From Streptomyces naganishii JCM 4654 (GTDB lineage: Bacteria > Actinomycetota > Actinomycetes > Streptomycetales > Streptomycetaceae), in the NCBI RefSeq assembly GCF_014650575.1, contig NZ_BMVF01000025.1, positions 37,968 to 101,967 of the forward strand: a stretch of DNA of 64,000 nt, read 5' to 3'. A model generated the notes under the pieces. The model ran no database searches, had not been told where the DNA came from, and saw nothing but the letters and a program-made list of their open reading frames with translations. Shown here piece by piece: positions 44,648 through 53,489 of this stretch (position 1 is its first letter; each line of letters opens with the position of its first letter). A program made the translations under genes and the position numbers.

Positions 44648-46120
44648 TTGGATCTCCACGGATTCCTGAAGGCTCTTGCCAGACGCTGGCCGACCGTCGC
44701 GATCTGCCTGGTGCTCGCGACCGGCGCGGCGCTAGCCGCGACCTACTTGAGCGTTCCTGTCTACGAAGCGAGGACCCAGCTCTTCGTCGCCACCCGCAGC
44801 AGTGATGATTCCGCCCAGCTGAACCAGGGACAGAGTTTCTCGCAGGCACGCGTCCAGTCGTACGCGGCGATCGTGGCCACCCGCCAAATCACCGCACCTG
44901 TGGTGAAGAAACTCCGACTGCGCACCACGCCGGAGGAACTGGCGTCACGGATTACCGCCTCCGCTCCGCTCAACACCGTACTCATCGACATCGCCGTCCG
45001 GGACACCGCACCCAAACGGGCTGCGCGTATCGCCAACGCCGTCGCGGAGCGGTTCAGCGCAGTGGTCGAGCGACTGGAGACCCCCACGCACAACTCCAGC
45101 CGGACCCACTCCAAGAAGGGCCGCGCTGGCGACGGATCAGCAACATCACCCGTGTCCCTGGGCGTCACACAGGAGGCCGTAGCCCCTGCCCATCCGGTCT
45201 TGCCCCGCCCGCTGCTGAATCTGTCCGTGGGATTGTTCGGCGGCCTGCTCCTCGGTGCCGCAGCAGTCGCCCTGCGCGAGACCCTGGACACCACACTCAA
45301 GACCAGCGAGGCACTGAGCGAGTTCACCTCGCTACCGGGCCTCGGTACCATCCCGTACGACAGGAACGCTCCCAGACAACCGCTCGTCAGCGCCGACGGT
45401 CACTCCAAACGCGCCGAAGCCTTCCGTAAGCTGCGCACCAATTTGCAGTTCTCACAGGTCGACAACCCGCCCCGGATCATCCTGGTGACGAGTTCCGTGC
45501 CAGGTGAGGGCAAGACCAACACCGCGGCGAACCTCGCCCTCTCGCTTGCCGAGGTCGGCATTTCCACCTGCCTGGTCGACGGCGATCTGCGCCGCCCCTG
45601 CGTCGCCTCCGTCTTCGGCCTGGTCCAAGACGCCGGCCTGACCAGCGTCCTTATCGGACAGGTCAGCATCGACGACGTCATGCAGCAGGTCGAGGGCCGG
45701 CTCTCGGTGCTCGCCAGCGGCCCCGTGCCGCCCAACCCCACAGAGCTGCTCGCCTCCGCGCGTATGGAAGAGGTGCTGCGTGAACTGGCAGACACCTACG
45801 AGGTCGTGATCGTCGATACCGCGCCCCTGTTGCCCGTCGCCGACACCGTCGGACTCGCCTCGCTCGCCCAGGGCTCTCTGCTCGTCGTCCGCGCCGCCAG
45901 GACCAGCCGGGACCAGGTTCACACGGCTGCGGCATCACTGGAGCGCGTAGGCGCCCGCGTGCTCGGAACCGTCTTCAGCATGGCGCCGGTCCCCAAGGGC
46001 GACCGTTATGGCACCTACGGTCGATACGGTGAACTGCCCGCTCCTCGCGCCTCGGCCTCTGAGGAAGAAGCGGGCGAGACCGCGAGCGCCGCAGACACCA
46101 GCGGCGCCGGCCAGAAATGA
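44648..46120 (+). CDS. Wzz/BY-kinase (bacterial tyrosine kinase, polysaccharide co-polymerase fusion)
   Basis: A 490-residue membrane protein combining a Wzz chain-length domain and a cytoplasmic tyrosine kinase. TM1 (VAICLVLATGAALAATYL) precedes an outside coiled domain, and TM2 (LLNLSVGLFGGLLLGAAAVA) leads to the kinase. Walker A is SSVPGEGKT (282-290), Walker A' is CLVDGDLRRP and Walker B is VVIVDTAPLLP. The tail carries a tyrosine cluster, DRYGTYGRYG, likely autophosphorylated. The fusion resembles actinobacterial and proteobacterial capsule kinases. TTG 44648 is supported by AAGGGG six bases before it. It couples (ATGA) to the matching phosphatase. Confidence 0.9.
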   Translation: MDLHGFLKALARRWPTVAICLVLATGAALAATYLSVPVYEARTQLFVATRSSDDSAQLNQGQSFSQARVQSYAAIVATRQITAPVVKKLRLRTTPEELASRITASAPLNTVLIDIAVRDTAPKRAARIANAVAERFSAVVERLETPTHNSSRTHSKKGRAGDGSATSPVSLGVTQEAVAPAHPVLPRPLLNLSVGLFGGLLLGAAAVALRETLDTTLKTSEALSEFTSLPGLGTIPYDRNAPRQPLVSADGHSKRAEAFRKLRTNLQFSQVDNPPRIILVTSSVPGEGKTNTAANLALSLAEVGISTCLVDGDLRRPCVASVFGLVQDAGLTSVLIGQVSIDDVMQQVEGRLSVLASGPVPPNPTELLASARMEEVLRELADTYEVVIVDTAPLLPVADTVGLASLAQGSLLVVRAARTSRDQVHTAAASLERVGARVLGTVFSMAPVPKGDRYGTYGRYGELPAPRASASEEEAGETASAADTSGAGQK

Positions 46121-46728
46121 TCCGGGTCCTGTTCGTGTGCACCGGCAACGTGCACCGTTCCGTGCTCGCCGAGCGGCTGCTGGCTGCCCGGCTTGTACCC
46201 GGCTCGGCCGTGCAGCCGGAGAGCAGCGGAACCCAGGCGCGGCCCCGCCTCGGGATGGAGGCCGCCACCCGAGCGGTACTGGAGGAGTTGGGCGGTGACG
46301 GCGCGGGCTTCGCCGCTCGTCCGCTGACCACCCACCTCGTCGCGGAAGCGACGCTGGTCCTCGGGCTCGCACGCGAGCACCGGGAGGCCGCCGTCCGCCT
46401 GCGGCCGTCGGCGCTGCGCCGCTGCTTCACCCTGAAGGAGTTTGTCCGTCTCGCCACCGCAGGACCCGACGGAGCACGGGGCACACAAGATCCGGCGGAA
46501 GCGCGGCGCTTTGATGAGGTGGTGGCAGTCGCGGCTGCCCGCAGAGGTGCCACCGGTTGCGTTTCGCCAGCCGAGGACGACATCGCGGATCCGTGGGGAA
46601 GACCCCGGCATGTGCTGTACGAGTGCGCCTGCCAGATCGACGGGGAGGTGACCAGGCTTGCTGGGCTGCTGAACGGCGGGGCGGCAAGGACGCGGACCTC
46701 TGTGTCTGCAAGCTCCACGCCGCAATGA
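46117..46728 (+). CDS. Low-molecular-weight protein-tyrosine phosphatase
   Basis: A 203-residue arsenate-reductase-fold phosphatase. The P-loop CTGNVHRS gives nucleophile C8 and R14, and the general acid is D158 in DDIADPWGRP. A middle insertion makes it a little longer than the ~150-residue enzymes, as in actinobacterial copies. It is coupled to the BY-kinase by ATGA and should dephosphorylate that kinase's tyrosine cluster, giving the usual on/off cycle for polymer length and export. The last ~20 residues (AARTRTSVSASSTPQ) are low complexity. Confidence 0.9.
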   Translation: MIRVLFVCTGNVHRSVLAERLLAARLVPGSAVQPESSGTQARPRLGMEAATRAVLEELGGDGAGFAARPLTTHLVAEATLVLGLAREHREAAVRLRPSALRRCFTLKEFVRLATAGPDGARGTQDPAEARRFDEVVAVAAARRGATGCVSPAEDDIADPWGRPRHVLYECACQIDGEVTRLAGLLNGGAARTRTSVSASSTPQ

Positions 46729-46984
46729 CTTGTCCTAGCAGTCCCAGCTCTGCCGCACCGGCCGACTGACTGACCGGCGACCAGCGGTCGGATGCCGTGC
46801 AAACAGGCCGGCTGCTGTGCTGGTACTTCATAATGATCACGTCCGGGGCTGGGCAACAGTTCCGCCGGATTGAGCCTGCTCGGCAGTCCGCATCACGCTC
46901 GCTCATGCCCTGGCATCCGACCACCGGATGCCGGATTGCGGTCACCGGCGCCGCCGCGTGTTGCCCAGGAAGAGCCGGTCCTCG

Positions 46985-47028
46985 TGGCGGCTCCTGGTCC
47001 TCAAGGGGCGGGGGACCAGGAGCCGCCA
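46985..47028. terminator. Perfect 16-bp hairpin downstream of the kinase/phosphatase pair
   Basis: Arms 46985-47000 and 47013-47028 are perfectly complementary with a 12-base loop. It lies 257 bp after the phosphatase stop and 50 bp before a transposase remnant on the other strand, so it may serve the operon or be the edge of IS-derived sequence. No gene was found in 46729-46984. Confidence 0.7.
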
Positions 47029-47077
47029 TCAGACGTCATCTCATGTGGTCGGTCTGCGGGAGCAGATGAGGGTGTCG

Positions 47078-47606
47078 GCGGTATGCCTTTCACCAGAGGA
47101 ATCAGGGCCTGGCTGCCGTGCAGGTTCGCCCCAGAGATCCCGACGGACAAGAGCAGACCGGTCCGCTCGGTGATCAAGTGAACCTTCGAGCCGTACTTGC
47201 CCCGGCCCACAGGATTCGGGCCTGTCAGGTCCCCCCTTTTTCAGAGCCCGCATGTTCACCGAGTCGACCACGCAGCGGGACCAGCCGAGCTCGCCGCGGG
47301 AGCCGAGTTCGTCCAGGACCAGGCGTTCGTCCAGGACCAGGCGATGGAGCCTGGCCCACACCCTGGCCGCCGTCCACTCCGCGAAGCGCCGATGGGCCGT
47401 CGCACCCGACGGTCCGAACGACACCGACGGCAACTGCTGCCACGTGCAGCCAGACGCGGCCACGAACACGATCGCGGCCAGCACCTCCCGGTCACCGTGG
47501 CGACGCCGGCCACCAACCCTTGAGGCCGCACCGGCGCCTGCGGCACCACTCGCTGGAACAGCTCCCACAACTGGTCCGGCACCAGCCGCTCAACGATCCC
47601 CACCAC
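47078..47606 (-). pseudogene. IS5-family transposase pseudogene (second, distinct IS)
   Basis: Three consecutive frames on the minus strand cover an IS5-type transposase: MVGIVERLVPDQLWELFQRV, then GDREVLAAIVFVAASGCTWQ with FGPSGATAHRRFAEWTAARV and WSRCVVDSVNMRALKKG, then GKYGSKVHLITERTGLLLSV and LIPLVKGIPP. Frameshifts occur near 47520 and 47230. A short in-frame duplication (LVLDERLVLDE) is visible. The sequence stops before the last catalytic region, so roughly a quarter of the protein is missing. It differs in sequence from the remnant at 14611. Confidence 0.8.
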
Positions 47607-48212
47607 GACCGGCAGCCCACCCGGGCAGCCAATTGAGATGAGGTCTTACTCGCTGCGCGCGGTCACAGCCTGGCAACCCCCACGTCAGCGTCGCGTGATG
47701 CAGGCGCAGGCGCCCGCGTGGTCCGCGTTCAGGAACGACTGCAGCATCCAACCACGGGAAGCACTCCCGTCCCCGCCCCTCAAACCAGCCGTCCCAGACG
47801 CGGACGCCGAAGACCGGCTCGCTGACAAGACGATGACGCAGCTGACGCTCGCATAGCCCGCCGCCAACCCATCATGTAGCGGCGCGTGATGTCCGTAGCG
47901 GGCAGTACTTCTCACAGAACACAGGTAAAATCCACTTCGCGTGTGCCAGAACTGCCTCGCGATAACGCCGCACTTTGAGGGACTTCCGCGGATCCGATCC
48001 CCTCTGGCGCGATCGGCTCTGTGCCGCTGACGAAACTCTCGCAGCGAGGCCTGACGGCCCTCAAGCAGCAACTTCAAAAACCCCGGGTCGCTGGCACCTG
48101 CACCGCTGGCAGCCCAGGAGGTGTCTCGAATCTCGTCAGGCTGACGTACCCGTCCTGCTGCGAGAACGCCGTGGCGGGCGAGTAACCGGAGCGCTGCCCG
48201 GATCCCGGTCGC
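47607..48212. other. Intergenic region without a supported gene
   Basis: 606 bp between IS debris and the sortase gene. Open frames on both strands are shadows with no family likeness. It includes AT-richer text around 47880-47960 but no definable element. Confidence 0.5.
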
Positions 48213-48908
48213 TCATTTTTGGCGAGCCGGCTTCAGGTGGGCGAACACCACCACGTTGTCCTCGTAGTCCTTGGCAGTGCGGTTGAACGTGCCTCCGCAG
48301 GTGATCAGGCGCAATGTCGGTGTGGCAGTGTCGGCGTAGACCTTGTCATCCGGAAAATCTGACTTGCTGAAGGTCTGCACCGAATCGACCTCGAAGTGTG
48401 CGACGACACCGTCAGCCCGGGCGATGTCGACGGAATTGCCAGCCTCGAGTGACTCCAGATCCGCGAAGACCGCGGGACCGCTCTGTGTGTCGAGGTGCCC
48501 CACGACGATTGACGCACCGCGCTCGCCAGGGGATGCACCCTCCCTGAACCATCCGACGAGGTTCTTATTGTCCATGGGTGGTACCTGGAGCCGACCGGAC
48601 GGGTCAAGGGACAGCTTGGTGAACGGCGCGTCGACGCCGATGGCCGGGATCGAGATCCGGGTGGGCACGGACCGGGGAAGCGCCTTGTCGTCGGCACGGG
48701 CCGCCGTGGGCCGCTGGGAAGAGGGCGTGATGACCGAAGCGGGTTTCCCGAGGCTCTCGACGGGGTGGTGAACAGACTGGTGAACGAGCAGCGCACCCAC
48801 CCCCACCCCCGCTGCCAGTGCCGCCAACAACAGAGGTCTCCGGCGCCGCCGTGTGAGATTGCCATCGGTGCCGGGCTGATCCGCCCCAGGTGACTGCGAG
48901 GAGACCAT
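48213..48908 (-). CDS. Class F sortase
   Basis: A 231-residue sortase with an N-terminal membrane anchor (PLLLAALAAGVGVGALLVHQ). The catalytic triad is visible: H138 in VVGHLDT, C204 in LITCGG, and R210 in TFNR. The fold context PTRISIPAIGVDAPFTKLSL and DNKNLVGWF is typical of actinobacterial class F enzymes. The family cleaves a sorting signal (LPxTG-like, often LPATG for class F) and attaches proteins to peptidoglycan. A hairpin terminator (48954-48995) separates it from the repeat-rich secreted protein upstream at 49021. No good pentapeptide substrate was seen besides the LANTG protein at 43595. Confidence 0.92.
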   Translation of the reverse strand: MVSSQSPGADQPGTDGNLTRRRRRPLLLAALAAGVGVGALLVHQSVHHPVESLGKPASVITPSSQRPTAARADDKALPRSVPTRISIPAIGVDAPFTKLSLDPSGRLQVPPMDNKNLVGWFREGASPGERGASIVVGHLDTQSGPAVFADLESLEAGNSVDIARADGVVAHFEVDSVQTFSKSDFPDDKVYADTATPTLRLITCGGTFNRTAKDYEDNVVVFAHLKPARQK

Positions 48909-48953
48909 GCGGATACCTTTCGTGGATAGTGGACGGTGAAGGGGAATGCCGCT

Positions 48954-48995
48954 GCCGCGGTCTTCGTCACCCTCGGGTGTGACGAAGACCGCGGC
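48954..48995 (-). terminator. Perfect 17-bp hairpin between the repeat protein and sortase genes
   Basis: Arms 48954-48970 and 48979-48995 are fully complementary around an 8-base loop, placed just after the stop of the minus-strand repeat protein (49021). Sortase transcription must then start from its own promoter or by read-through. Confidence 0.85.
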
Positions 48996-49020
48996 GCTGT
49001 GTGCCGGACCGAAGAGGACG

Positions 49021-49833
49021 TCAGGAAGTAGGGGCGTTCGACGTCTTGCGGCGGCGCATCATGTACGCCCCCGCTCCCAGGCCGCCCAGGGCAAGCACGG
49101 CACCGGCGCCCAGGCTGCCGCTGGAGTCCGCCAGACCGCCGCCACCGGCGTGGATGCCGCCGTGCGGCTTCTCGCTGCCGCGGCCGCCCTCCTCCTTCGA
49201 ACCGCCGTCGTCGCCGCGCCCACCCTCGTGCGAGGAGGAGCCACCGTCCTCGTTGCGGCCGCCCTCATCGCTGCCGCCGTGGTCCCCGCCGTGGCCGCCG
49301 TCGTCGCTGCTCCTCATGGCCAGCGCGCCGCCACCGGCGTGGATGCCGCCGTGCGGCTTCTCGCTGCCGCGGCCGCCCTCCTCCTTGGAACCGCCGTCGT
49401 CGCCGCGCCCACCCTCGTGCGAGGAGGAGCCACCGTCCTCGTTGCGGCCGCCCTCATCGCTGCCGCCGTGGTCCCCGCCGTGGCCGCCGTCGTCGCTGCT
49501 CCTCATGGCCAGCGCGCCGCCACCGGCGTGGATGCCGCCGTGCGGCTTCCCGCTGCCGCGGCCGCCCTCCTCCTTCGAACCGCCGTCGTCGCCGCGCCCA
49601 CCCTCGTGCGAGGAACTCTGGTCGTAGCCGTCACCCTTGGACGAGTGGTCCCCGCCACGACCGTTGTCTCCGGACTCGTCGCCCTGCGAGTCCTCCTGCG
49701 ACCCGCCGTGGTCCATCACCGCTTCGTGTGAGGATCGCGGTGCGGACAGGTTCATGGCGCCGGCAACGGGAGCGGACAGAGCCACGGTCGTGGCGACGGC
49801 CGCAGCGGTGAACAGAGAACGAGTGATACGCAT
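49021..49833 (-). CDS. Secreted Gly/Asp/His-rich protein with 63-residue tandem repeats and C-terminal membrane anchor
   Basis: A 270-residue exported protein starting MRITRSLFTAAAVATTVALS with a signal peptide cleaved near AGA/MN. The body is about 2.5 copies of a 63-residue acidic repeat (SSSHEGGRGDDGGSKEEGGR, ...PHGGIHAGGGALAMRSSDD...). The C-terminus is a single hydrophobic helix followed by MMRRRK, the outline of a wall-sorting tail, but the expected pentapeptide is degenerate (LADSSG rather than LAxTG). ATG 49833 is behind GGAAGGAA. It sits next to the class F sortase but is separated by a terminator. The function is unknown; a calcium- or metal-binding surface protein is a guess. Confidence 0.8.
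   Translation of the reverse strand: MRITRSLFTAAAVATTVALSAPVAGAMNLSAPRSSHEAVMDHGGSQEDSQGDESGDNGRGGDHSSKGDGYDQSSSHEGGRGDDGGSKEEGGRGSGKPHGGIHAGGGALAMRSSDDGGHGGDHGGSDEGGRNEDGGSSSHEGGRGDDGGSKEEGGRGSEKPHGGIHAGGGALAMRSSDDGGHGGDHGGSDEGGRNEDGGSSSHEGGRGDDGGSKEEGGRGSEKPHGGIHAGGGGLADSSGSLGAGAVLALGGLGAGAYMMRRRKTSNAPTS
49136..49614 (-). repeat. 189-bp tandem repeat, ~2.5 copies
   Basis: Near-identical 189-bp units begin at about 49141, 49330 and 49519 (third copy partial). They encode the 63-residue repeats. Synonymous differences are few, which suggests recent duplication, so copy number may vary between strains. Confidence 0.9.
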
Positions 49834-50451
49834 GGATGTTCCTTCCGTCGCCACTGCGAGAGCCGGCACGCTGCCGGCTCACTCGGATCGCAGGTACGAC
49901 ATGATCACATTCAGGGCAAGTGATGACAAAGTCCACTGGAACGCACCATTTGGACTACGAAAAGACCAGATGACCGTGCACCTGACCGCCATTCAGGTGC
50001 CCCGGTCTCCGCAGTGCCGGGAAGAGGCGCAATGGCATCCCACCTGGCATAGCTTCGACACCCCGTCCACCGGGGGGGGATCGGTCCCGGCCTCGAGGAC
50101 CCCCTGCGCTGCGCCTCCGCCTTGCCTGGGCGGGCGGGGACGGAGGGCAGGACCGGCTGGTAACAGCCCGGCTTCCGCCACCCCTTGCTGAGTTCGCGTC
50201 CCACGGAGCAGATGAGCCAGAGACCGCTCCGCGAGTTCAGAGGTACCTCGAGGTACGGAAAAGGGCAGGCACTCCCACTGCGCGGCCTTGGCGGAAAGAC
50301 TGGTCGGTGATGCCTCCGCAGAAGTTGGAGCGGCCAGTCGAAGAGGCCGGGCGCCCCGCGGCTTCTGACAGAGTGCAGGATGGCGATCTCCTCCAACTTG
50401 ACTGCCCACCCCGCGGGTTGACGACGAACTAGGGGATAGGAACGATATGTG

Positions 50452-50600
50452 TTGCCTGTCACGCAACGGCAGGAGCGGCAGCCGGACCGGAAGGTTCTGG
50501 ATAACCACAAGGTGCTGTGCGGAATCATGGTTGCCCTGTACACCGGCATCAGGTGCAAGTGGCTGCCTGCTGAACCGGGATTTTGCTTTCTGGCCTGCGA
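50452..50600 (+). pseudogene. Transposase fragment (IS5-type helix-turn-helix region)
   Basis: The reading VLDNHKVLCGIMVALYTGIR with CKWLPAEPGF matches the N-terminal region of IS5-type transposases (RKVLCGILFVLYTGIRWEFLPxELGFG). Homology stops at about 50600 and no catalytic part follows. In 49834-51252 I found no complete gene; the rest is low-resemblance sequence. Confidence 0.55.
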
Positions 50601-51252
50601 AATGATGTCCCAGGGTCCCCAGCACGGGAGCGGAGCATGCCGTCAGCACCACAGTTACCCTTGGCGGCCTATAATTTGATGCCGGGCTTGACGATGCCGT
50701 GCTCGCGGGGAGGTCGGGTCGTGGATTGGAACCTTGCGTGGCGGTGGGCTCGCATCCGTCGGCCGAAAGAGATCTGTGATGATCCGCGCGTTCGTCCTGT
50801 GTTTCTTGTGTTGGGGGAGTAGTACGGCCGGTCAGCGGCAACCCGGTGGATCGGCAGCAGCATGCCGCCCAGGATCACCATCGCCTTCACACGTGGGTCC
50901 CGTTTGCAGATGAGCGAGTCTCAGCGGATGCCGGCGGGCCGGCGCTCAGGCGACGCCAACGAGAACCGGTTGCACGGTCGGTGCCGCCGCACCCTCTGCG
51001 TGAGGAGAGGGAGGCCCGAGTTGAAGGCGTCCACGCCCGACGGGACAACAAGCACGGTGAAGCCTCGGGAGGAGAGGCCCTGCGTCGTGGGCGGTGCGGT
51101 GGTAGGAGTGTTCCGTGCCCTCGGGCCGACGCACGCGATGTTGTCCAGCGCAGCTTCCGCCACCCACAGAGCTCGGCGACTGCGGGCAGTTGGGCCCTGA
51201 AGGAGGCGCCAGAGTCCGCTGGCACGTCGAGCGTGGAAGTACGCGGAATCAA

Positions 51253-51313
51253 CAGAGCCCCTCGGCCGCCGGCGTGATGAGTGAGATCATCATGCCGAAG
51301 ACGAGGGGCTCTG
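51253..51313. repeat. 61-bp near-perfect inverted repeat
   Basis: Arms CAGAGCCCCTCG (51253-51264) and CGAGGGGCTCTG (51302-51313) are complementary. Inside them CGGCGTGATGA and TCATCATGCCG pair with one mismatch. Only a few bases lie at the centre. It could be two IS ends joined after loss of the element, a MITE-like relic, or a large terminator for the gene that ends at 51457. Confidence 0.6.
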
Positions 51314-51456
51314 CCACGTCACCACCTCAGTGATCAGGAAGCGATCCGTCCTTCCAGGAAGGACGAAAGAGGTTCAGAGCGACATTGCGGGGAAGCTACC
51401 GCATTCGTGCAGGCTGGACCTTTGCGAAGACTGGCCCACGGCCGGTTTGTGCCGGA

Positions 51457-51753
51457 TCAGCCAAACAGGTTCTGCAGCAGGCCGGCGATCCCGCTGGGCT
51501 GAGCCTGGTCGGCGGTGGTGCTGTTGGTGCTGGTGCTGGTGGTTCCTTCGGGACCCGCCGAGTTCTGCACCTGGTGGTAGTAGGCGTCGCCGTTGGCGGT
51601 GGTACCACTGAGCACGTAGCTGGCGCTCGCCCCGGTCGGCCCGACCTGGTCGGTGCGCTGGTTGTAGGAGTCGGCGCTCGCGCTGCCGACGGAGAGCATC
51701 ACTGCCGGAGCGATAACGGCAGCCACAACCGCACCACGCAAAACCTTGCGCAT
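51457..51753 (-). CDS. Small secreted protein
   Basis: A 98-residue exported protein. The signal peptide MRKVLRGAVVAAVIAPAVML ends SVGSASA, giving a mature ~70-residue Ser/Thr/Gly-rich chain (SYNQRTDQVGPTGASASYVL, ending GIAGLLQNLFG). ATG 51753 has GAAAGGG nine bases upstream. Similar short secreted proteins are frequent in Streptomyces, but I do not recognise a named family. The amphipathic C-terminal GIAGLLQNLFG could contact membranes or other surface proteins. Confidence 0.75.
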   Translation of the reverse strand: MRKVLRGAVVAAVIAPAVMLSVGSASADSYNQRTDQVGPTGASASYVLSGTTANGDAYYHQVQNSAGPEGTTSTSTNSTTADQAQPSGIAGLLQNLFG

Positions 51754-52299
51754 TGGGATGAACCCTTTCTCGTGGTCATGTGCCCGGCAAGGGCACACAA
51801 CGAGTATTGACGGCTAGGAGCTCACGTGGATTGCAAAGTTCAATTCGCCCGTCAGCGTGTTCCGGGCGTTTGTGCAGGTTATAGGCGGGTTAGGGGCCCT
51901 TGGATTCACTCCAACGGGCGCTGCCCATCCGGGTCTGCCGGACAGATTCTCACCGCGTCGGTGGAAGCTGTCTCCCTTTGACACTGGACCTTGTGATTCC
52001 GATGTCTGCGGGTACTAATAGGATTCCGCTGGATCTTCCTGGCGTACCTGTTCAGCAGCATGGTCGGTCTGTGGACCCACATGAAGTCAATTGCGTCCGG
52101 GCGAAGTTGACGTTATTCGGTGTCGGATGTGTTCGCCTCGTACCGGTGAAGGACGGCGGCCCAAGACCGACTGCTGTCTGCGAGGACTGACGATGAAGGG
52201 GTACCGCAGGCCGATCCAGGGCCAGGGCTTCGGCAGGTGGTGCACACACTGTGCGGTCGGTGCTGCGGACGGTCGCGCACGCGGCCGCGGTCGGGGCGG
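51754..52299. other. Intergenic region, no supported gene
   Basis: 546 bp between the small secreted protein and the transposon remnant. An open frame at 51900-52190 has no recognisable family. The AT-rich start (around 51830-51850) may hold the promoter of the minus-strand gene. Confidence 0.45.
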
Positions 52300-52659
52300 T
52301 GGTGTGTTGGTTACGGCGACACCGGCCAGGGCAAGACCGTCGCGCTGCAGTACGCCCTGTCCCAGCTGCCGCACCCGGCCAGGGTCCGTCGGGTCAACGT
52401 CTGGGTGCTGACCTGGGAGTTGGTGCCGCGTCTTCGCCCGGTCGAGGTGGCAGCGGTGATGGCGGCGTTCCACCCGCTGTGGGAGGGCGTGGGCGAGGAC
52501 GATGTCGTGTGGGTGGACGAGCATGTGGGCCACGGCAATGTCCGGACGTGGGTGAAGCTCACCTCGCACCTGACCGCCGAGATCTACGGCAAGAGCCGTG
52601 CGGCAGCGGACCGCCGGTTGCTGGATCTGGCCTGCGCACGGCTCATGGGGCCGCTGTGA
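52300..52659 (+). pseudogene. TniB-like ATP-binding fragment fused to unrecognised sequence
   Basis: The peptide GYGDTGQGKTVALQYALSQL has a P-loop (GDTGQGKT) of the kind in TniB/IstB-like transposition ATPases. The next ~90 codons (RRVNVWVLTWELVPRLRP and VWVDEHVGHGNVRTWVK...) do not match that family as far as I can tell. It lies just before a truncated Mu/Tn552-type transposase, as in Tn7/Tn5053-like operons. No start codon with a ribosome site precedes the P-loop, so it is probably a relic. Confidence 0.45.
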
Positions 52660-52670
52660 CCAGCACCGTA

Positions 52671-53209
52671 GGGCCGGGAGAGGCTGGCGGCCACGCAGAC
52701 GGTCCGCGCGCGGGGGGAGTCTGCCTTCTTCCTCTCTGTCGGCGCTGCGCGGCCCTGCCGTGCGCCGGCTGCTCGCCCTGCGACAGGAAGAGAAACTGAC
52801 GACCCGGCATGTACGGCTGATGGCCCAGTCGTTGGAGGTGACCGAGCGCACGGTGTGGCGGTGGCTTGCCGCTGCCGAGCGTGACGAGTCCGCGACTGCG
52901 GAGCCCGGGGCGCGGGCGCAGAGCAAAGACCGCTTCTCCGTCACCCCGGAGGTGCGCCGCCTGCTGGCCTTGTGGAGGGGCAACGTCGCGGCGGTCCATC
53001 GCGAGTTGATCGCTCGGGCGGCCAAGGGCGAGGGGGAGCCGCCTCCGTCCGGCCCGGGTGGTGAGCCACCTCTGTACCGCGTGCTGGGAGATCCCCAGGA
53101 GGACAGCCACGTTTTTCGTGGCGCCCTTCTCCGTCTTGAGCAGGAGACGCACAGCGGCGTCACGCGTGGGGCACGGGACGGGTCAGCAGCGCTCGCTCGA
53201 GGCCCCTGA
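52671..53209 (+). pseudogene. N-terminal fragment of a Mu/TniA-type transposase
   Basis: From about 52740 the frame reads ALRGPAVRRLLALRQEEKLT, TRHVRLMAQSLEVTERTVWR (helix-turn-helix) and RLLALWRGNVAAVHRELIAR. These match the N-terminal DNA-binding part of Streptomyces Mu/Tn552-like transposases. The integrase core (DDE) that should follow is missing: similarity is lost near 53040. The first ~20 codons are in another frame, so a shift lies near 52720. It ends 280 bp upstream of tap. Confidence 0.65.
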
Positions 53210-53412
53210 CGATCTCACCCATGCCCGCCCCTGAGCGTTCTCCACCGCGATGGCTGGTGCACGGCGGCTGTCTGCTCTCCCCGATCTCTCACACCTTGCC
53301 GCGCACCCCGGCCAGTTCAGGAAAAGCCAGGACACCACCGCAAAAACCATCCGCTCAGGAGCACGAAGCAGCCGAAGTCCGGGGTGCCCCTTCCGGGGAC
53401 AACCACGCCACC

Positions 53413-53446
53413 CCCGTTTACGGGATCCGTACGCGTTCGGTACGCG
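53413..53446 (+). promoter_or_regulatory. Palindrome and repeats upstream of tap
   Basis: CCCG-TTTA-CGGG (53413-53424) is followed by two direct copies of GTACGCG at 53429-53435 and 53440-53446, 11 bp apart (one helical turn). They lie 44-77 bp before tap ATG 53490 and could be autoregulatory sites for Tap's own helix-turn-helix or another regulator. AGGAGG six bases before the ATG is the ribosome site. Confidence 0.45.
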
Positions 53447-53489
53447 AAAGGTGCGCTTCACGTTAGGGTTGCGGGGCAGGAGGTACTGC

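Noticed and set aside
49136..49614. Tandem repeat considered as a CRISPR-like array
   Set aside because: The 189-bp units are contiguous, coding and lack unique spacers.
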